This document shows, in pieces, positions 14,437-29,225 of a DNA stretch of 64,000 bases; position 1 is the stretch's first letter; each line of letters begins with the position of its first letter. The notes below the pieces were generated by a model. The model ran no database searches, was not told where the DNA came from, and worked only from the letters and a program-made list of their open reading frames with translations. Location: the NCBI GenBank assembly GCA_949752795.1, contig CATKHW010000008.1:186001-250000 (forward strand). The letters run 5' to 3'. This DNA is from Hyperoodon ampullatus. Its lineage: Eukaryota; Chordata; Mammalia; Artiodactyla; Ziphiidae. The position numbers and the translations under genes are program-made.

Positions 14437-17400
14437 TCAGAATGCTCCACGGCTCTTGTCATAATAATGCTCCATGATGCTCGTCATCACAATTATCCAT
14501 GGCCTTCTCATCACAATGCTCCACCGTCTTGCCATCACATTGCTCCATGTCCTGGTCATCACAATGCTCCATGTCCCTTGTCATCACAATTCTCCACCTC
14601 TTTGTCATCACAATGCTCCCTGACACTTCTCATCACAAAGTTACATGCTCTTGTCATCACAATTCTCCATGCAATTGTCATCGCAATGCTCCCTGACCCA
14701 TGTCATAGCAAGCTCCATATGCTTGTCATCACAATGCTTCATGACATTGTTAAAACATTTCTCAATGTCCCTTGTCATGACAGTGCTCCATGCCAATGTC
14801 ATCACAATGCTCCATGCCACTTGCCATCACAATGCTCCAGGCCCTTGTCATCACAAAGTTCCAGGCCCTTGTCATCACAATGCTCCATGACCTCTGTCAT
14901 CACAATGTTCCCTGAAAACAGTCATCACAATGCTACATGCCCCTTGTCAGTACAGTTCTCCATGATGCTCGTGATCACAATTACCCAAGGTCTTCTCATC
15001 ACAATGCTTCAGGGTTTTACCATCACAATGCTCCATGCCCTGGTCATCTCAATGTTCCATGACCCTTGTCATTACAATTCTCTACATCCTTGTCATCACA
15101 ATGCTCCTTGACACTTCTCCTCACAATGTGATATGCTCTTGTCATCACAATTCTGCATGCACTTGTCATCACAATGCTCCAGGACCCCTGTCATAGCAAG
15201 CTCCATGCACTTGTCATCACAATGTTTCAAGACCTGGTCTTTAGAATTCTCTATGGCCCTTGTCATCACAGTGATCCATGATCTTGTCATCACAATGCTC
15301 CTTTACCTTTGTCATCACAATCCTCCATGACACTTGGCATCACAATGCTCCATGCCATTGGCATCACAATGGACCATGACATATGTCATCACAATGCTCC
15401 CTGACACCGGTCTTCACAATTCTCCATGACCTTGTCATCACAATGCTCCATGCCCTTGTCATTACAATGCACCATGCCCACTGTCATCACAATAATCCAT
15501 GAAACTTGTCAGACCAATGCTCCATGCCCCTGTCATCACAGTGATCCATGCCCTTTTCATCACAATGCTACAAGAACCCTGTAATCACAATGCTCTATGC
15601 CCCTTTTCATCAGAATGCTCCATGAGATTTTTCATCACAAGGGTCCATGGTCTTCTCATCAGAATGCTCCAGAACCTTGTCATCACAATTCTCCATTACC
15701 TTGTCATCACAATGTTCTATGACACCTGTCATCTCAATACTCCATGAACATTTTAAGCCCAATGCTCCATGACCTTCTCATCACAATGTTTCATGACCCA
15801 TGTCATCACAATGCTCCATGACCACTGGCATCAAAATGCTCCATGATCATTGTCATCACAATCATCCATGCCCTTGTCATCCCAGTGTTCCAAGGCCCCT
15901 GTAATCACAATGCTCTGTGACGCTTGTCATCACATTGCTCCGTGACCCTTGTCATCACAATGCTCCATGCCTTTGTCAGCAAAATGCTACATTACCTTGT
16001 CATCACAATGCTCCATGCGGTTGTCATAATAATTCTCCATTATCATTGTCATCAAAACCCTCCATGAACATTGGGATCACATTGCTTCATGCCCTTGTCA
16101 TCAAAATGTTCCATGCTCCTTGAAATCAAAATGATCCATGACCTCTGTCATCACAATGCTCCAAACACTTGTGATCACAATGTTCTCTAACACTTGTCAT
16201 CACAACACACTTTGATGCCTGTCATCACAATTATCCATGGACTTCTCATGACAATGCTCCATGACATTTCTCATCACAATGCTCAATACACTTGTCATCA
16301 CAATGCTCCCTGTCACTTCTCATCAGAATGCTCCTTGAACCGTGTCATGAAAAGGCTCAATGCCCCTTTCATCACAATGCTCGATGCCATTGTCATCACA
16401 ATACTTCACAAGCTTGTCATCAGTATCCTCCATGACCCTTGTCATCACAATGCTCCATGACCCCTGTCATCACAGTGTTCCATGCCCCTTGTCATTACAG
16501 TGCTCCATGACGCTCTTCATCACAATTATCCATGGTCTTCTCATCACAATGCTCCACGGTCTTGCCATCACAATGCTCCATGTGCCTTGTCATTACAATA
16601 CTCCACGTCCTTGTCATCACAATGATCCTTAACACTTCTCATAACAATGTTACATGATCTTGTCTTCACAATTCTCCATGCACTTGTCATCGCAATGCTC
16701 TATGACCACAGTCATAGCAAGCTCCATGTGCTTTTCATCACAATGCTTCACGACGTTTTCATCAAAATTCTCAATGGCCCTTGTCATCACAATGCTCCAT
16801 TCCCTTGCCATCACAATGCTCCATGACCATTGTCATCACAATGTTCCAAGCCCTTGTCATCAAAATGCTCCATTACCTTTGTCATCACAATCCTCCATGA
16901 CACTTGGTATCAAAATGCTCCATGCCAATGTCATCACAATGGACAATGACATATGTCATCACAATGCTCCCTGACACCTGTCTTCAAAATACTCCATGAC
17001 CTTGTCATCACAATGTTCCATGCCCTTGTCATCACAATGCTCCATGACCCCTGTCATCACAGTGCTCCATGACTCCAGTTATCACAATGCTTCATGACCT
17101 TTGTCATCACAATGCTTCATGACCTTTGTCATCACAATGGTGCATGACCTCGTCACACAATGCTCTGTGACCTTTGTCACCACAATGCTGCATGCCATTT
17201 TCATCACAATGCTCCAAGCTCACTGTCATTACAATAATCCATGAAACTTGTCAGACAGATTTTCCATGCCCCTGTCATCACATTGCTCCTTGCCCTTGTC
17301 GTCACAATGCTCCATGCACTTCTCATCAAAATGCTCTCTCACCACATATATCACAATGTTCCATCACTAGTCATCACAATACTCCCTCACCCTTGTCATC

Positions 17401-20400
17401 ACAGTGTTCCATGACCCCTGTCATCACAGTGCTACATGCCCTTACCTTCACAATGCACCATGACCACTGACATCACAATGTTCCATAAACTCTGTCACAA
17501 AATGCTCCATGACCCATTTCATCACAATGCTTCATGACCCCTGACATTACAATGTTCCATAACCCCTGTCATCAAAATATTCCATGACCATTTTCATCAA
17601 ATTTCTCCATGACCCTGTCATCACAGTGCTCCCTTCCCTTCTCATCTCAATGCACCACGCCCTTGTCACCTAATGCCCCATGACTTTGTCATCCCAAAGC
17701 TCCAAGACCCTTTGCATCACAATGCTCCATGCCATTGTCATCACAATGATCAATGAAATCTCTCATCACATTGCTCCATGCCCTTGTCATCACAATGCTC
17801 CATTACACCTGTCATAACAATGCTCCATGACCCCTGCCATCACAATGTTCACGGCCTTGTCATCACAAGGCTCCATGACCCTTGTCATCACAATGCTCCA
17901 AGACCCCTGTAATCACAATGCTCCATTCCCCTTTTCATCTCAATGCTCCATGAACCCTGTCATCACAATGCACCATGCCCATCATCATAATGCTTCATGC
18001 TATTGTCATCACAGTGAAATCAAAATGCTCCATGACATTTGTCACCACAATGCTCCAAATCCTTGTGATCACAGTGTTCCATAACACTTGTCATCAAAAT
18101 GCCCCATGACGCTCGTCATCACTATTATGAATGGTTTTCTCATCACAATGCTCCGTGACCTTTGTCACCACAATCCACAATACACTTATCATCACAATGC
18201 TCCCTGACACTTCTCATTAGTATGCTTCACGAACACTGCCATGAAAAGGCTCCATGCTTTTTTTTTATCACAATGATCCATTCCCTTTTCATCACAATGC
18301 TCCAAGACCCCTGTAATCACAATACTCCGTGACTACAGTCATCACAATGCTTCATGACATTTGTCATCACAATGGTCCATGACCTCATCACAGAAGGCTC
18401 TGTGACCTTTGTCACCACAATGCTCCATGGACTTTTCATCACAAAGCTCTGTCACACCTGTCATCACAATGCTCCATGCGTTTGTCAGCACAATGCTCAA
18501 TGACCCTTGTCATCACAATGCTCCATGCGCTTGTCAGCACAATGCTTCATAACCCATGTCATCACAATGCGACATGTGCTTGTCCTCACAATGCTCCACA
18601 TCCTTGTCATCAAAATGCTCCATAAACATTGTCATCACATTGCTCCATACACGTCTCATCAAAATGCTCTCTCACCAAAGATATCACAGTGTTCCGTCAC
18701 TAGTTATCACAATACTCCCTCACCCCCGTCATCACAATGTTCCATGACCCCTGTCATCAAAATGCTATATGCCCTTATCATCACAATGCTCCATGACACC
18801 TGTCATCAAAATGCTCAGTGACCCGTTTCATCAGAATGCTCCCTGCCCCCTGACATCAGAATGTTCAATAATCCCTGTCACACACTGCTCCATGACCCTT
18901 TTCATCACAATGCTCCATGACACCTCACATCACAATTTTCCATTACCCCTCTCATCAAAATGTTCCATGAACCTTTTCATCAAATTGCTCCATGACCCTG
19001 TCATCACAATGCTCCCTGCACTTCTCATCACAATGCACTACGGCCTTGTCATCAAAATGCTCCATGACATTTTTCATCACAAAGCTCCATGACCATTGGC
19101 ATCACAGTGCTCCATGCCATTATCATCAAATGCTCCTTGAACCCTCTCATCACAATGCTCCATGCCCTTGTGATCACAAAGCTCCATGACGCTTGTCATC
19201 ACAATGCTCAATGCCCTTCTCATCACAATGCTCCATGCACTTATCATTACAATCCTCCATGACCTATGTATCATAGTGTTCCATGCCCTTGTCATCACAA
19301 TTATCCATGCACACTCTCATCACAATAATCCATGAAACATTTCAGACCAGTGTTCCACGTCCTTGTCATCACAATGCTCCAATACCCCTGTCATAATAAT
19401 GCTCCATGACACTTACTATCACAAGGTTCCATAGCCTTGTCATCAGAAACCTCCATGACCCTTGTCCTCATAATGCTCCAAGACTCCTCTAATCACACTG
19501 CTCCATTTCTTTGTCATCACAAAGCTCCATGATGCATATCATCAGAATGCTCCATGGCCTTCTCATCACAATGCTACATGCCCTTGTCATCACAATGCTC
19601 CAACACCACTGTAATCACAATGCTCCATGCCCCTTTTCATCTCAATGCTCCATGAACCCTGTCATCACAATGCACCATGCCCATCATCATAATGCTTCAT
19701 GCTATTGTCATCACAGTGAAATCAAAATGTTCCATGACCTCTGCCATCACAATGCTACAAACCCTTCTGATCACAATGTTCCATAACACTTGTCATCACA
19801 ATTCCCCATGACGCTTGTCATTACAATTATCCATGGTCTTCTCATCACAATGCTCCATGACTTTTGTCATCACAATGCTCAATACACTTATCATCACAAT
19901 GCTCCCTGACTCTTGCCATCAGTATGCTCATTGAACACTGTCATGACAAGGCTCCATGCATTTTTCATCACAATGATCCATTCCCTTTTCATCACAATCC
20001 TCCAAGACCCCTCTCATCACAATGTTCCATGTCCCTGTCATCAGAAAGCTCCATGACGCATGTCATCAGAATGCTCCATGGCCTTCTCATCACAATGCTC
20101 CATGCCCAGGCCTTCACAATGCTACAAAACCCCTGTAATCACAATGCTCCATGAACCTTTTTATCAGTATGATCCATGACCCTTGTCATCACAAGGTGCC
20201 ATGGCCCTCTCATCACAGTGCTCCAGGACCTTCTCATCGGATTGCTCCATTCCCTTCTCATCACAATTCTCCGTGACTCTTTTCATCACAGTACTCCATG
20301 AATATTTTCAGCCCAATGCTCCATGACCTTCTCATCACAATGCTCCATGACCTATGTCATCACAATGCTACATGACCACTGGCATCAAAATAATCCATGC

Positions 20401-23320
20401 CACTTGTCATCAGAATATTCCATGTGCTTGTCATCCCCATGCTCCATGACCCCTGTAATCACAATGGTCCTTGACGCTTGTCGTCACAGAGCTACATGAC
20501 CCTTGTCATCACAATGCTCCAATACCCCAGTAATCACAATGCTCCATGACCCTTGTCATCAGTGTGCTCCATGAGACTTGTCTTCACAAGGCTCCATGGT
20601 CTTCTCATCACAATGCTCCAGGACCTTGTCATCACAATGCTTCACGACCTCCTCATCAAAATTCTCAATGTCCCTTGTCATCATAATATTCCAAGCCCTA
20701 ATCATCACAATGACCCATTATCTTTGTCATCACAATCCTCCATGACACTTGGCCTCACAATGCCCCATGCCATTGTCATCGCAATGGAACATGACATATG
20801 TCATCACAATGCTCCCTGACACCTGTCTTCACAATACTCCATGACCTTGTCATCACAATGCTCAATACACTTGTCATCACAATGCTCAATACACTTGTCA
20901 TCACAATGCTCCCTGACACTTGTCATCAGTATGCTCCTTGAACCCTGACATGACAAGGCTCCATGCATTTTTCATCACAGTGATCCATGCCCTTTTCCTC
21001 ACAATGCTCCAAGACCACTGTAATCACAATGCTCCATGCCGTTGTCATCACACAGCTTCATGACAAATGTCTTCAGAATGCTCCATGGCCTTCTCATCAC
21101 CATGTTCCATGATATTTTCATCACAATGCTCCATTCCATTGTCATCAAAATGCCCCATGACCCCTGTTACCACAATACTCCATGAACATTTTCAGCCCAA
21201 TGCTCCATGACTTTCTCATCACCATGACCCATGAACCCTGTCATCACAATGCCCCATGACACATGTCATTACAATGCTCCATGAACCCTGACAACACAAT
21301 GATCCGGGACTCTTGTCATCAAAATGCTCCATGACCCTTGTCATCACAATGATCCATTCCTTTGTCATCACAATGCTCCATTAGCCTTGTCATCACAATG
21401 CTCCAAGCCCTTGTCATCACAATGCTCCATTACATTTGTCATCACATTTCTCCATGACACTTGGCATCACAATGCTCAATGTCATTGTCATCACAGTGCA
21501 CCGTGACATATGTCACCACAATGCTCCCTGACACCTTTCTTCACAATAATCAATGACCTTGTCATCACAATTCTCCATGCACAAGTTATCACAATGTGCG
21601 ATGCCCTCTGTCATCACAATAATCCATGAAACATGTCAGGCCAATACTCCATGCCACTTTCATCCCAATGCTCCATGCCCTTGTCATCACAATGCTCCAT
21701 GACTCCAGTCATCACAATGCTTCATGACATTTGTCATTACAATTTTCCATGCCACTTTTCATCTCAATGCTGCATGAACCCTGTCATCACAGTGCACCAC
21801 ACCCATCATCATAATGCTTCATTCTACTGTCATCACAATGAAATCAATATGCTCCATGACCTCTGACACCAAAATGCCCCAAACCCTTGTGATCACAATG
21901 TTCCATAAAACTTGGCATCACAACGCCCCATTACGCTCGTCATCACAATTATCCATGGTCTTCTCATCACAATGCTCCATGACCTTTGTCATCACAATGC
22001 TCAATACACTTGGCATCTCAATGCTCCCTGACAATGTCCTCAGTGTGCTCCTTGAACCCTGTCATGACAAGGCTCCATGCATTTTTCATCACAATGATCC
22101 ATGCCCTTTTCATAACAATGCTTCAAGACCCCGGTAATCACAATGCTCCATGTGCTTGTCTTCACAAAGCTCCATGACGCATGTCATCGGAATGCTCCAT
22201 GGCCTTCTCATCACCATGTTCCATGCCCTTGTCATCTCAATGCTCCAAGACCCCTGTAATTACAATGCTCCATGCCGCTTTTCATCAGAATGCTCCATGA
22301 GACTTGTCATCACAAGATTCCATGGTCTTCTCAACACAATGCTCCGTGACTCCAGTCATCACAATGCTTCATTACCTTTGTCCTCACAATGGTCCATGCC
22401 CTCGTCACACAAGGCTCTGTGACCTTTTTCACCACAATGCTCCATGCCCTTGTCATCTCAAAGCTCCATGCCCACTGTCATCACAATAATCCATGAAACT
22501 TGTCAGACCAATGTTCCATGCCCCTGTCATCATATTGCTCCACGCCCTTGTCATCACAATGCTCCATGAAATTTTCTTCACAATGCTCTGTGTCCCTTGT
22601 CATCACAATGCTCCATGCCTTTGTCAGCACAATGCTCCATGACACTTGTCATCAAAATGCTCCATGCGATTGTCAGCACAATGCTCCATGACACATGTCA
22701 TCACAATGTTCCATGCTCTTTTCATCACAATGCTCCACATCCTTTTCATCGCTATGCTCCATAAAACTTGTCATCACAATACTCCATGAACTTCTCATCA
22801 AAATGCTCTCTCACCACATATATCACAATGTTCCATCACTAGTCATCACAATACTCGCTCACTCCTGTCATCAAAATGTTCCATGACCACTGTCATCACA
22901 GTGCTACATGCCCTTATCATCACAATGCTCCATGACCCCTGACATCACCATGTTCCATAACCCCTGTCACAAAATGCTCCATGACCCATTTCATCACAGT
23001 GCTTCATGACCCCTCACATTACAATGTTCCATAACCACTGTCATCAAAATATTCCATGACCCTTTTATTCAAATTGCTCCATGACCCTGTCATCACAATG
23101 CTCCCTGCCCTTTTCTTCACAATGCACCACGCCCTTGTCATCAAAATGCCCCATGACATTTGTCATCACAAAGCTCCATGACTCTTGGCCTAACAATGCT
23201 CCATGCCATTGTCAACACAATGCTCAATGAAATCTCTCATCTCATTGTTCCATGCCCTTGTCATCACAATGGTCCATTACACCTGTCATAACAATGCTCC
23301 ATGACACCTGCCATCACAGT

Positions 23321-24728
23321 GTTCCACGGCCTTGTCATCAGAAGCCTCCATGACCCTTGTAATCACAATGCTCCACACCTCTGTAATCACAATTCTGCAT
23401 GCCACTTTTCATCTCAATGCTCCATGAACACTGTCATTAAAATGCACCATGCCCAACATCATAATGATTCCTGCTATTGTCATCACAGTGAAATCAAAAT
23501 GCTCCATGTCCTCTGTCATCACAATGCTCCAAACCCTTCTGATCACAATGTTCCATAACTCTTGTCATCACATACCCCAAGAGGCTCGTCATCACAATTA
23601 TGCAAGGTCTTCTCATCACAGTGCTTCATGACCTTTGTCACCACAGTGCTCAATACACTTGGCATCACAATGCTCGCTGACACTTGTCATCAGTATGCTC
23701 CTTGAACACTGTCATGACAAGGCTCCATGCCTTTTTCATCGCAATGATCCATTCCCTTTTCATCACAATGATCCAAGACCCCTGTTTTCACAATGATCCG
23801 TGACTCCAGTCATCACAATACTTCATGACATTTGTCATCACAATGGTCCATGACCTCGTCACACAAAGCTCTGTGACCATTGCCACCACAACATTCCATG
23901 AAATTTTTATCACAATGCTCTGTGACCCTTGTCATCACAAAGTTCCATGCCTTTGTCAGCACAATGCTCCATGACCCTTGTCATCACAATGCTCGATGCG
24001 TGTGTCAGCACAGTGCTCCATAACCCATGTCATCACAATGCACCATGCACTTGTCATCACAATGCTCCACATCCTTGTCATCCAAATGCTCCATAAACCT
24101 TGTCATCACAATGCTCGATGCACTTCTCCTCAAAATGCTTTCTCACCACTGATATCACAATGTTCCATCACTAGTCATCACAATACTCCCTCACCCCTCT
24201 CATCACAATATTCCATGACCCCTGTAATCACAATTCTCCATGCCCTTGTCATCACAAAGCTCCATGACGCAGGTCATCAGAATGCTCCTTGGCCTTCTCA
24301 TCACAATGCTCCATGCCCTTGTCATCACAATGCTCCAACACCCCTGTAATCACAATGCTCCATGCCCATTTTTATCTCAATGCTCCATGAACCCTGTCAT
24401 CACAATGCACCTTGCCCATCACCATAATATTTCATGCTATTGTCATCACAATGAAATCAAAATGCTCAATGACCTCTGTCATCACAATGCACCAAACACT
24501 TCTGATCACAATGTTCCATAACACTTGTCATCACAATGCCCCATGACGCTGCTCATCACAATTATCCATGGTCTTCTCATCACAATGCTCCATGATCTTT
24601 GTCATCACAATGCTCAATACACTTATCATCACAATGCTCCCTGACAGTTGTCATTAGTATGCTCCTTGAACCCTGTCATGACAAGGCTCCATGCATTTTT
24701 CATCACAATGATCCATTCCCTTTTCATC
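23321..24728 (+). repeat. Higher-order satellite block X, first copy
   Basis: About 1.4 kb of variant monomers that match 29226-30634. The offset is 5,905 bp at GTTCCACGG and 5,906 bp at CTCGCTGAC (23673/29579), CTGTGACC (23871/29777) and CTGACAGTTG (24641/30547). Similarity stops at about 24728, where this copy continues with monomers shared with 27.87 kb and the other copy switches to a different run. Confidence 0.8.
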
Positions 24729-25500
24729 ACAATGGTCCAAGACCACTGTAATCACAATGCTCCATGTCCTTGTCATCAAAAAGCTCCATGATGCATGTCA
24801 TCAGAATGCTCCATAGCTTTCTCATCACAATGCTCCATGCCCTTGTAATCACATTGCTTCAAAACCCCTGTAATCTCAATGCTCCATGCACCTTTTCATC
24901 AGAATGCTCCATGCCCTTGTCATCACAATGCTCCATGACCCTTGTCATCGCAATATTCCAAGCTCTTGTCATCAAAATGCTCCATTACCTTTGTCATCAC
25001 AATCCTCCATGACAATTGGTACCACAATGCTCCATGCCATTGTCATCACAATGGACAATGACATATGTCATCACAATTCTCCCTGACACCTGTCTTCACA
25101 ATATTCCATGACCTTGTCATCACAATGTTCCATGCCCTTGTCATCACATGCGCCATGCCCACTGTCATCACAATAATCCATGAAACATGTCAGACCAATG
25201 TTCCATGCCCCTGTCATCACAGTGCTCCATGCCCTTGTCATCACAATGCTCCATAACCCCTTTCATCACAATGATCCGTGACTCCAGTCATTACAATGCT
25301 TCATGACCATTGTCATCACAATGGTCCATGCCCTCGTCACACAAGGCTCTGTGACCTTTGTCACCACAATGCTCCACGACCTTGTCATCTCATTGCACAA
25401 GGCCCACTCTCATCACAATAATCCATGAAACTTGTCAGACCAATGTTCCATGCCCCTGTCATCACATTGCTCCATGCCCTTGTCATTACAATGCTCCATG
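24279..25500 (+). repeat. Higher-order satellite block Y, first copy
   Basis: Matches 27423-28645 at an offset of 3,144 bp, checked at TCAGAATGCTCC (24279/27423), GAAATC (24453/27597), CTGACAG (24641/27785) and GGACAATGAC (25053/28197). The offset is 3,145 bp at CCGTGACTCC (25276/28421). It overlaps the end of block X, so at least two duplications with different endpoints are superimposed here. Confidence 0.8.
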
Positions 25501-27422
25501 ACCCCTGTCTTCACAATGCTCCGTGACTCCAGACATCACAATGATTCATGACCTTTCTCATCACAATGGTCCATGCCCACTGTCATCAAAATAATCCATG
25601 AAACTTTTCAGATCAATGTTCCATGCCCCTGTCATCACATTGCTCCATGCCCTTGTCATCACAGTGCTCCATGACCCCTGTCATCACAATGCTCCGTGAC
25701 TCCAGTCATTACAATGCTTCATGACCTTTCTCATCACAATGATCCATGCCCTCGTCACACAAGGATCTGTGATCTTTTTCACCAGAATGCTCCATGAAAT
25801 TTTCATCACAATGCACTGTGTCCCTTGTCATCACAAGGCTCCATGACCCTTGTCATCACAATGCTCCAAGACATCTGTAATCACAATTCTCCATGCCTCT
25901 TTTCATCTCAATGCTCCATGAACACTGTCATCACAATGCACCATGCCCTTCATCATAATGATTCAAGCTATTGTCATCACAATGAAATCAAAATGCTCCA
26001 TGTCCTCTGTCATCACAATGCTCCAAACCCTTCTGATCACAATGTTCCATAACACTTGTCATCACATGCCCCATGACGCTCGTCATCACAATTATGCAAG
26101 GCCTTCTCATCACAATGCTCCATGACCTTTGTCACCACAATGCTCAATACACTTGGCATCACAATGCTCGCTGACACTTGTCATCATTATGCTCCTTGAA
26201 CACTGTCATGACAAGGCTCCATGCCTTTTTCATCACAATGATCCATTCCCTTTTGATGACAATGCTCCAAGACCCCTGTTATCACAATGCTCCGTGAATC
26301 CAGTCATCACAATGCTTCATGACATTTGTCATCACAATGATCCATGACCTCGTCACAGAAAGCTCTGTGACCCTTGTCATCACAAAGCTCCATGCCTTTG
26401 TCAGCACAATGGTGCATGACCCCTTTCATCAAAATGCTCCATGACCCCTGACATCACAATGTTTCATAACCCTTGTCATCACAATGCTCCATGCCCACTC
26501 TCATCACAATAATCCATGAAACATTTCAAACCAATGTTCCATGCCCTTGTCATCACAATGCTCCATTACATCTGTCATAACAATGCTCCATGACCCCTGC
26601 CATCACAATATTGCATGGCGTTGTCATCACAAGGCTCCATGACCCTTGTCATAACAATGCTCCATGACCCCTGTAATTAAAAGGCTCCAGGCCCCTTTTC
26701 ACCTCAATTCTCCATGAACACTGTCATCACAATGCACTATGCCCATCATCATAAAGATTCATGCTATTGTCATCACAATGAAATCAAAATGCTCCATGAC
26801 CTCTGTCATCACAATGCTCCAAACCTTTGTGATCACAATGTACCATAACACTTGTCATCACAATTCCCCATGACGCTCCTCATCAAAATTATCCATGGTC
26901 TTCACATCACAATGCTCCATGACCTTTGTCATCACAATGCTCCTTGACATTTGTCATCAGTATGCACATTGAACCCTGTCATGACAAGGCTCCATGCCTT
27001 TTTCATCACAGTGATCCATGGACTTATCATCACCATGCTCCAAACCACTGTAATAACAATGCTCCATGCCCTTGTCATCACAAAGCTTCATGACACATGT
27101 CATCATAATCTACCATGGCTTTCTCAGCACAATGCTCCATGCCCTTGTCATCACAATGCTCCAAGGCTCCTGTAATCACAATGCTCCATGCCCCTTTTCA
27201 TCAAAATGCACCATTACTTTTGTCATCACAATCCTCTATGACACTTGGCATCACAATGCTCCATGCCGTTTTCATCACAATGCACCACGACATATGTCAA
27301 CACAATGTTCCCTGACACCTATCTTTAAAATATTATATGACCTTGTCATAACAATGCTCCATCCCCTTGTCATCACAAAGATCCATGACCCTTGTCATCG
27401 CAATGTTCCTAGTCCTGGTCAT

Positions 27423-28645
27423 CAGAATGCTCCATGGCCTTCTCATCACAATGCTCCATGCCCTTGTCATCACAATGCTCCAACACCCCATTAATCACAA
27501 TGCTCCATGCCCCTTTTCATCTCAATGCTCCATGAAACCTGTCATCACAATGCACCGTGCCCATCACCATAATATTTCAAGCTTTGTCATCACAATGAAA
27601 TCAAAATGCTCAATGACCTCTGTCATCACAATGCACCAAACCCTTCTGATCACAATGTTCCATAACACTTGTCATCACAATGCCCCATGACGCTGGTCAT
27701 CACAATTATCCATGGTCTTCTCATCACAATGCTCCATGATCTTTGTCATCACAATGCTCAATACACTTATCATCACAATGCTCCCTGACAGTTGTCATCA
27801 GTATGCTCCTTGAACCCTGTCATGACAAGGCTCCATGCATTTTTCATCACAATGATCCATTCCCTTTTCATCACAATGCTCCAAGACCCCTGTAATCAAA
27901 ATGCTCCATGTCCTTGGCATCACAAAGCTCCATGACACATGTCATCAGAATGCTCCATTGCCTTCTCATCACAATGCTCCATGCCCTTGTCATCACATTG
28001 CTTCAAAACCCCTGTAATCTCAATGCTCCATGCACCTTTTCATCAGAATGCTCCATGCCCTTGTCATCACAATGCTCCATGACACTTGTCATCGCAATGT
28101 TCCAAGCCCTTGTCATCAAAATGCTCCATTACCTTTGTCATCACAATCCTCCATGACACTTGGTATCACAATGCTCCATGCCATTGTCATCACAGTGGAC
28201 AATGACATATGTCATCACAATGCTCCCTGACACCTGTCTTCACAATACTCCATGATCTTGTCATCACAATGTTCCATGCCCTTGTCATCACAATGCGCCA
28301 TGCCCAATGTCATCACAATAAACCATGAAATATGTCAGACCAATGTTCCATGCCCCTGTCATCACAATGCTCCATGCCCTTGTCATCAAAATGCTCCATG
28401 ACCCCTGTCATCACAGTGCTCCGTGACTCCAGTCATCACAATGCTTCATGACCTTTGTCCTCATAATGGTCCATGCACTCGTCACACAAGGCTCTTTGAC
28501 CTTTGTCACCACAATGCTCCATGCCCTTGTCATCTCAATGCTCCATGCCCACTGTCATCACAATAATCCATGAAACTTGTCAGACCAATGTTCCGTGCCC
28601 CTGTCATCACATTGCTCCATGCCCTTGTCGTCACAATGCTACATG
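27423..28645 (+). repeat. Higher-order satellite block Y, second copy
   Basis: Copy of 24279-25500. The order of variant monomers is retained with only scattered substitutions, which is much closer than neighbouring monomers are to each other. This is the usual sign that duplication acts on long blocks rather than on single 25-bp units. Confidence 0.8.
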
Positions 28646-29225
28646 ACACCTGTCATCACAATGCTCCATGACACCAGTCATCACAAATTTTAATGACCTT
28701 TGTCCTCACAATGGTCCATGTCCTCTTCACACAAGGCTCTGTGATCTTTGTCACCACAATGCTCCATGAAATTTTCATCACAATGCTCTGTGTCCCTTGT
28801 CATCACAATGCTCCATGCCTTTGTCAGCACAATGCTCCATGACACTTGTCATCAAAATGCTCCATGCGCTTGTCAGCACAATGCTCCATGATACATGTCA
28901 TCACAATGATCCATGCTCCTTTCATCACAGTGCTCCACATCATTTTCATCGCTATGCTCCATATAACTTGTCATCACAATACTCCATGCACTTCTCATCA
29001 AAATGCTCTCTCACCACTGATATCACAATGTTCCATCACTAGTCATCACAATACTCGCTCACCCCTGTCATCACAATGTTCCATGACGACTGTCATCAAA
29101 GTGCTACATGCCCTTATCATCGCAATGCTCCATGACCCCTGACATGACAATGTTCCATAACACCTGTCACAAAATTCTCCATGACCAATTTAATCACAAT
29201 GCTTCATGACCCCTGACATCAAAAT

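Noticed and set aside
14434..15111. Long open frames in the satellite, here 225 codons, with a repeating peptide of the type SSQCSM / VITMLH / CHHNAP
   Set aside because: A 25-bp monomer shifts frame each time, so three monomers give a 25-residue peptide cycle without selection. The frames end at the same CCATGA stop inside a monomer, occur on both strands and in overlapping frames, and have no conserved start context, domain or length.
18258..18266. T9 run as a retroposon tail
   Set aside because: It is a simple expansion of the TTTTTCATCAC variant monomer. Satellite continues in phase on both sides and no inserted sequence is attached.
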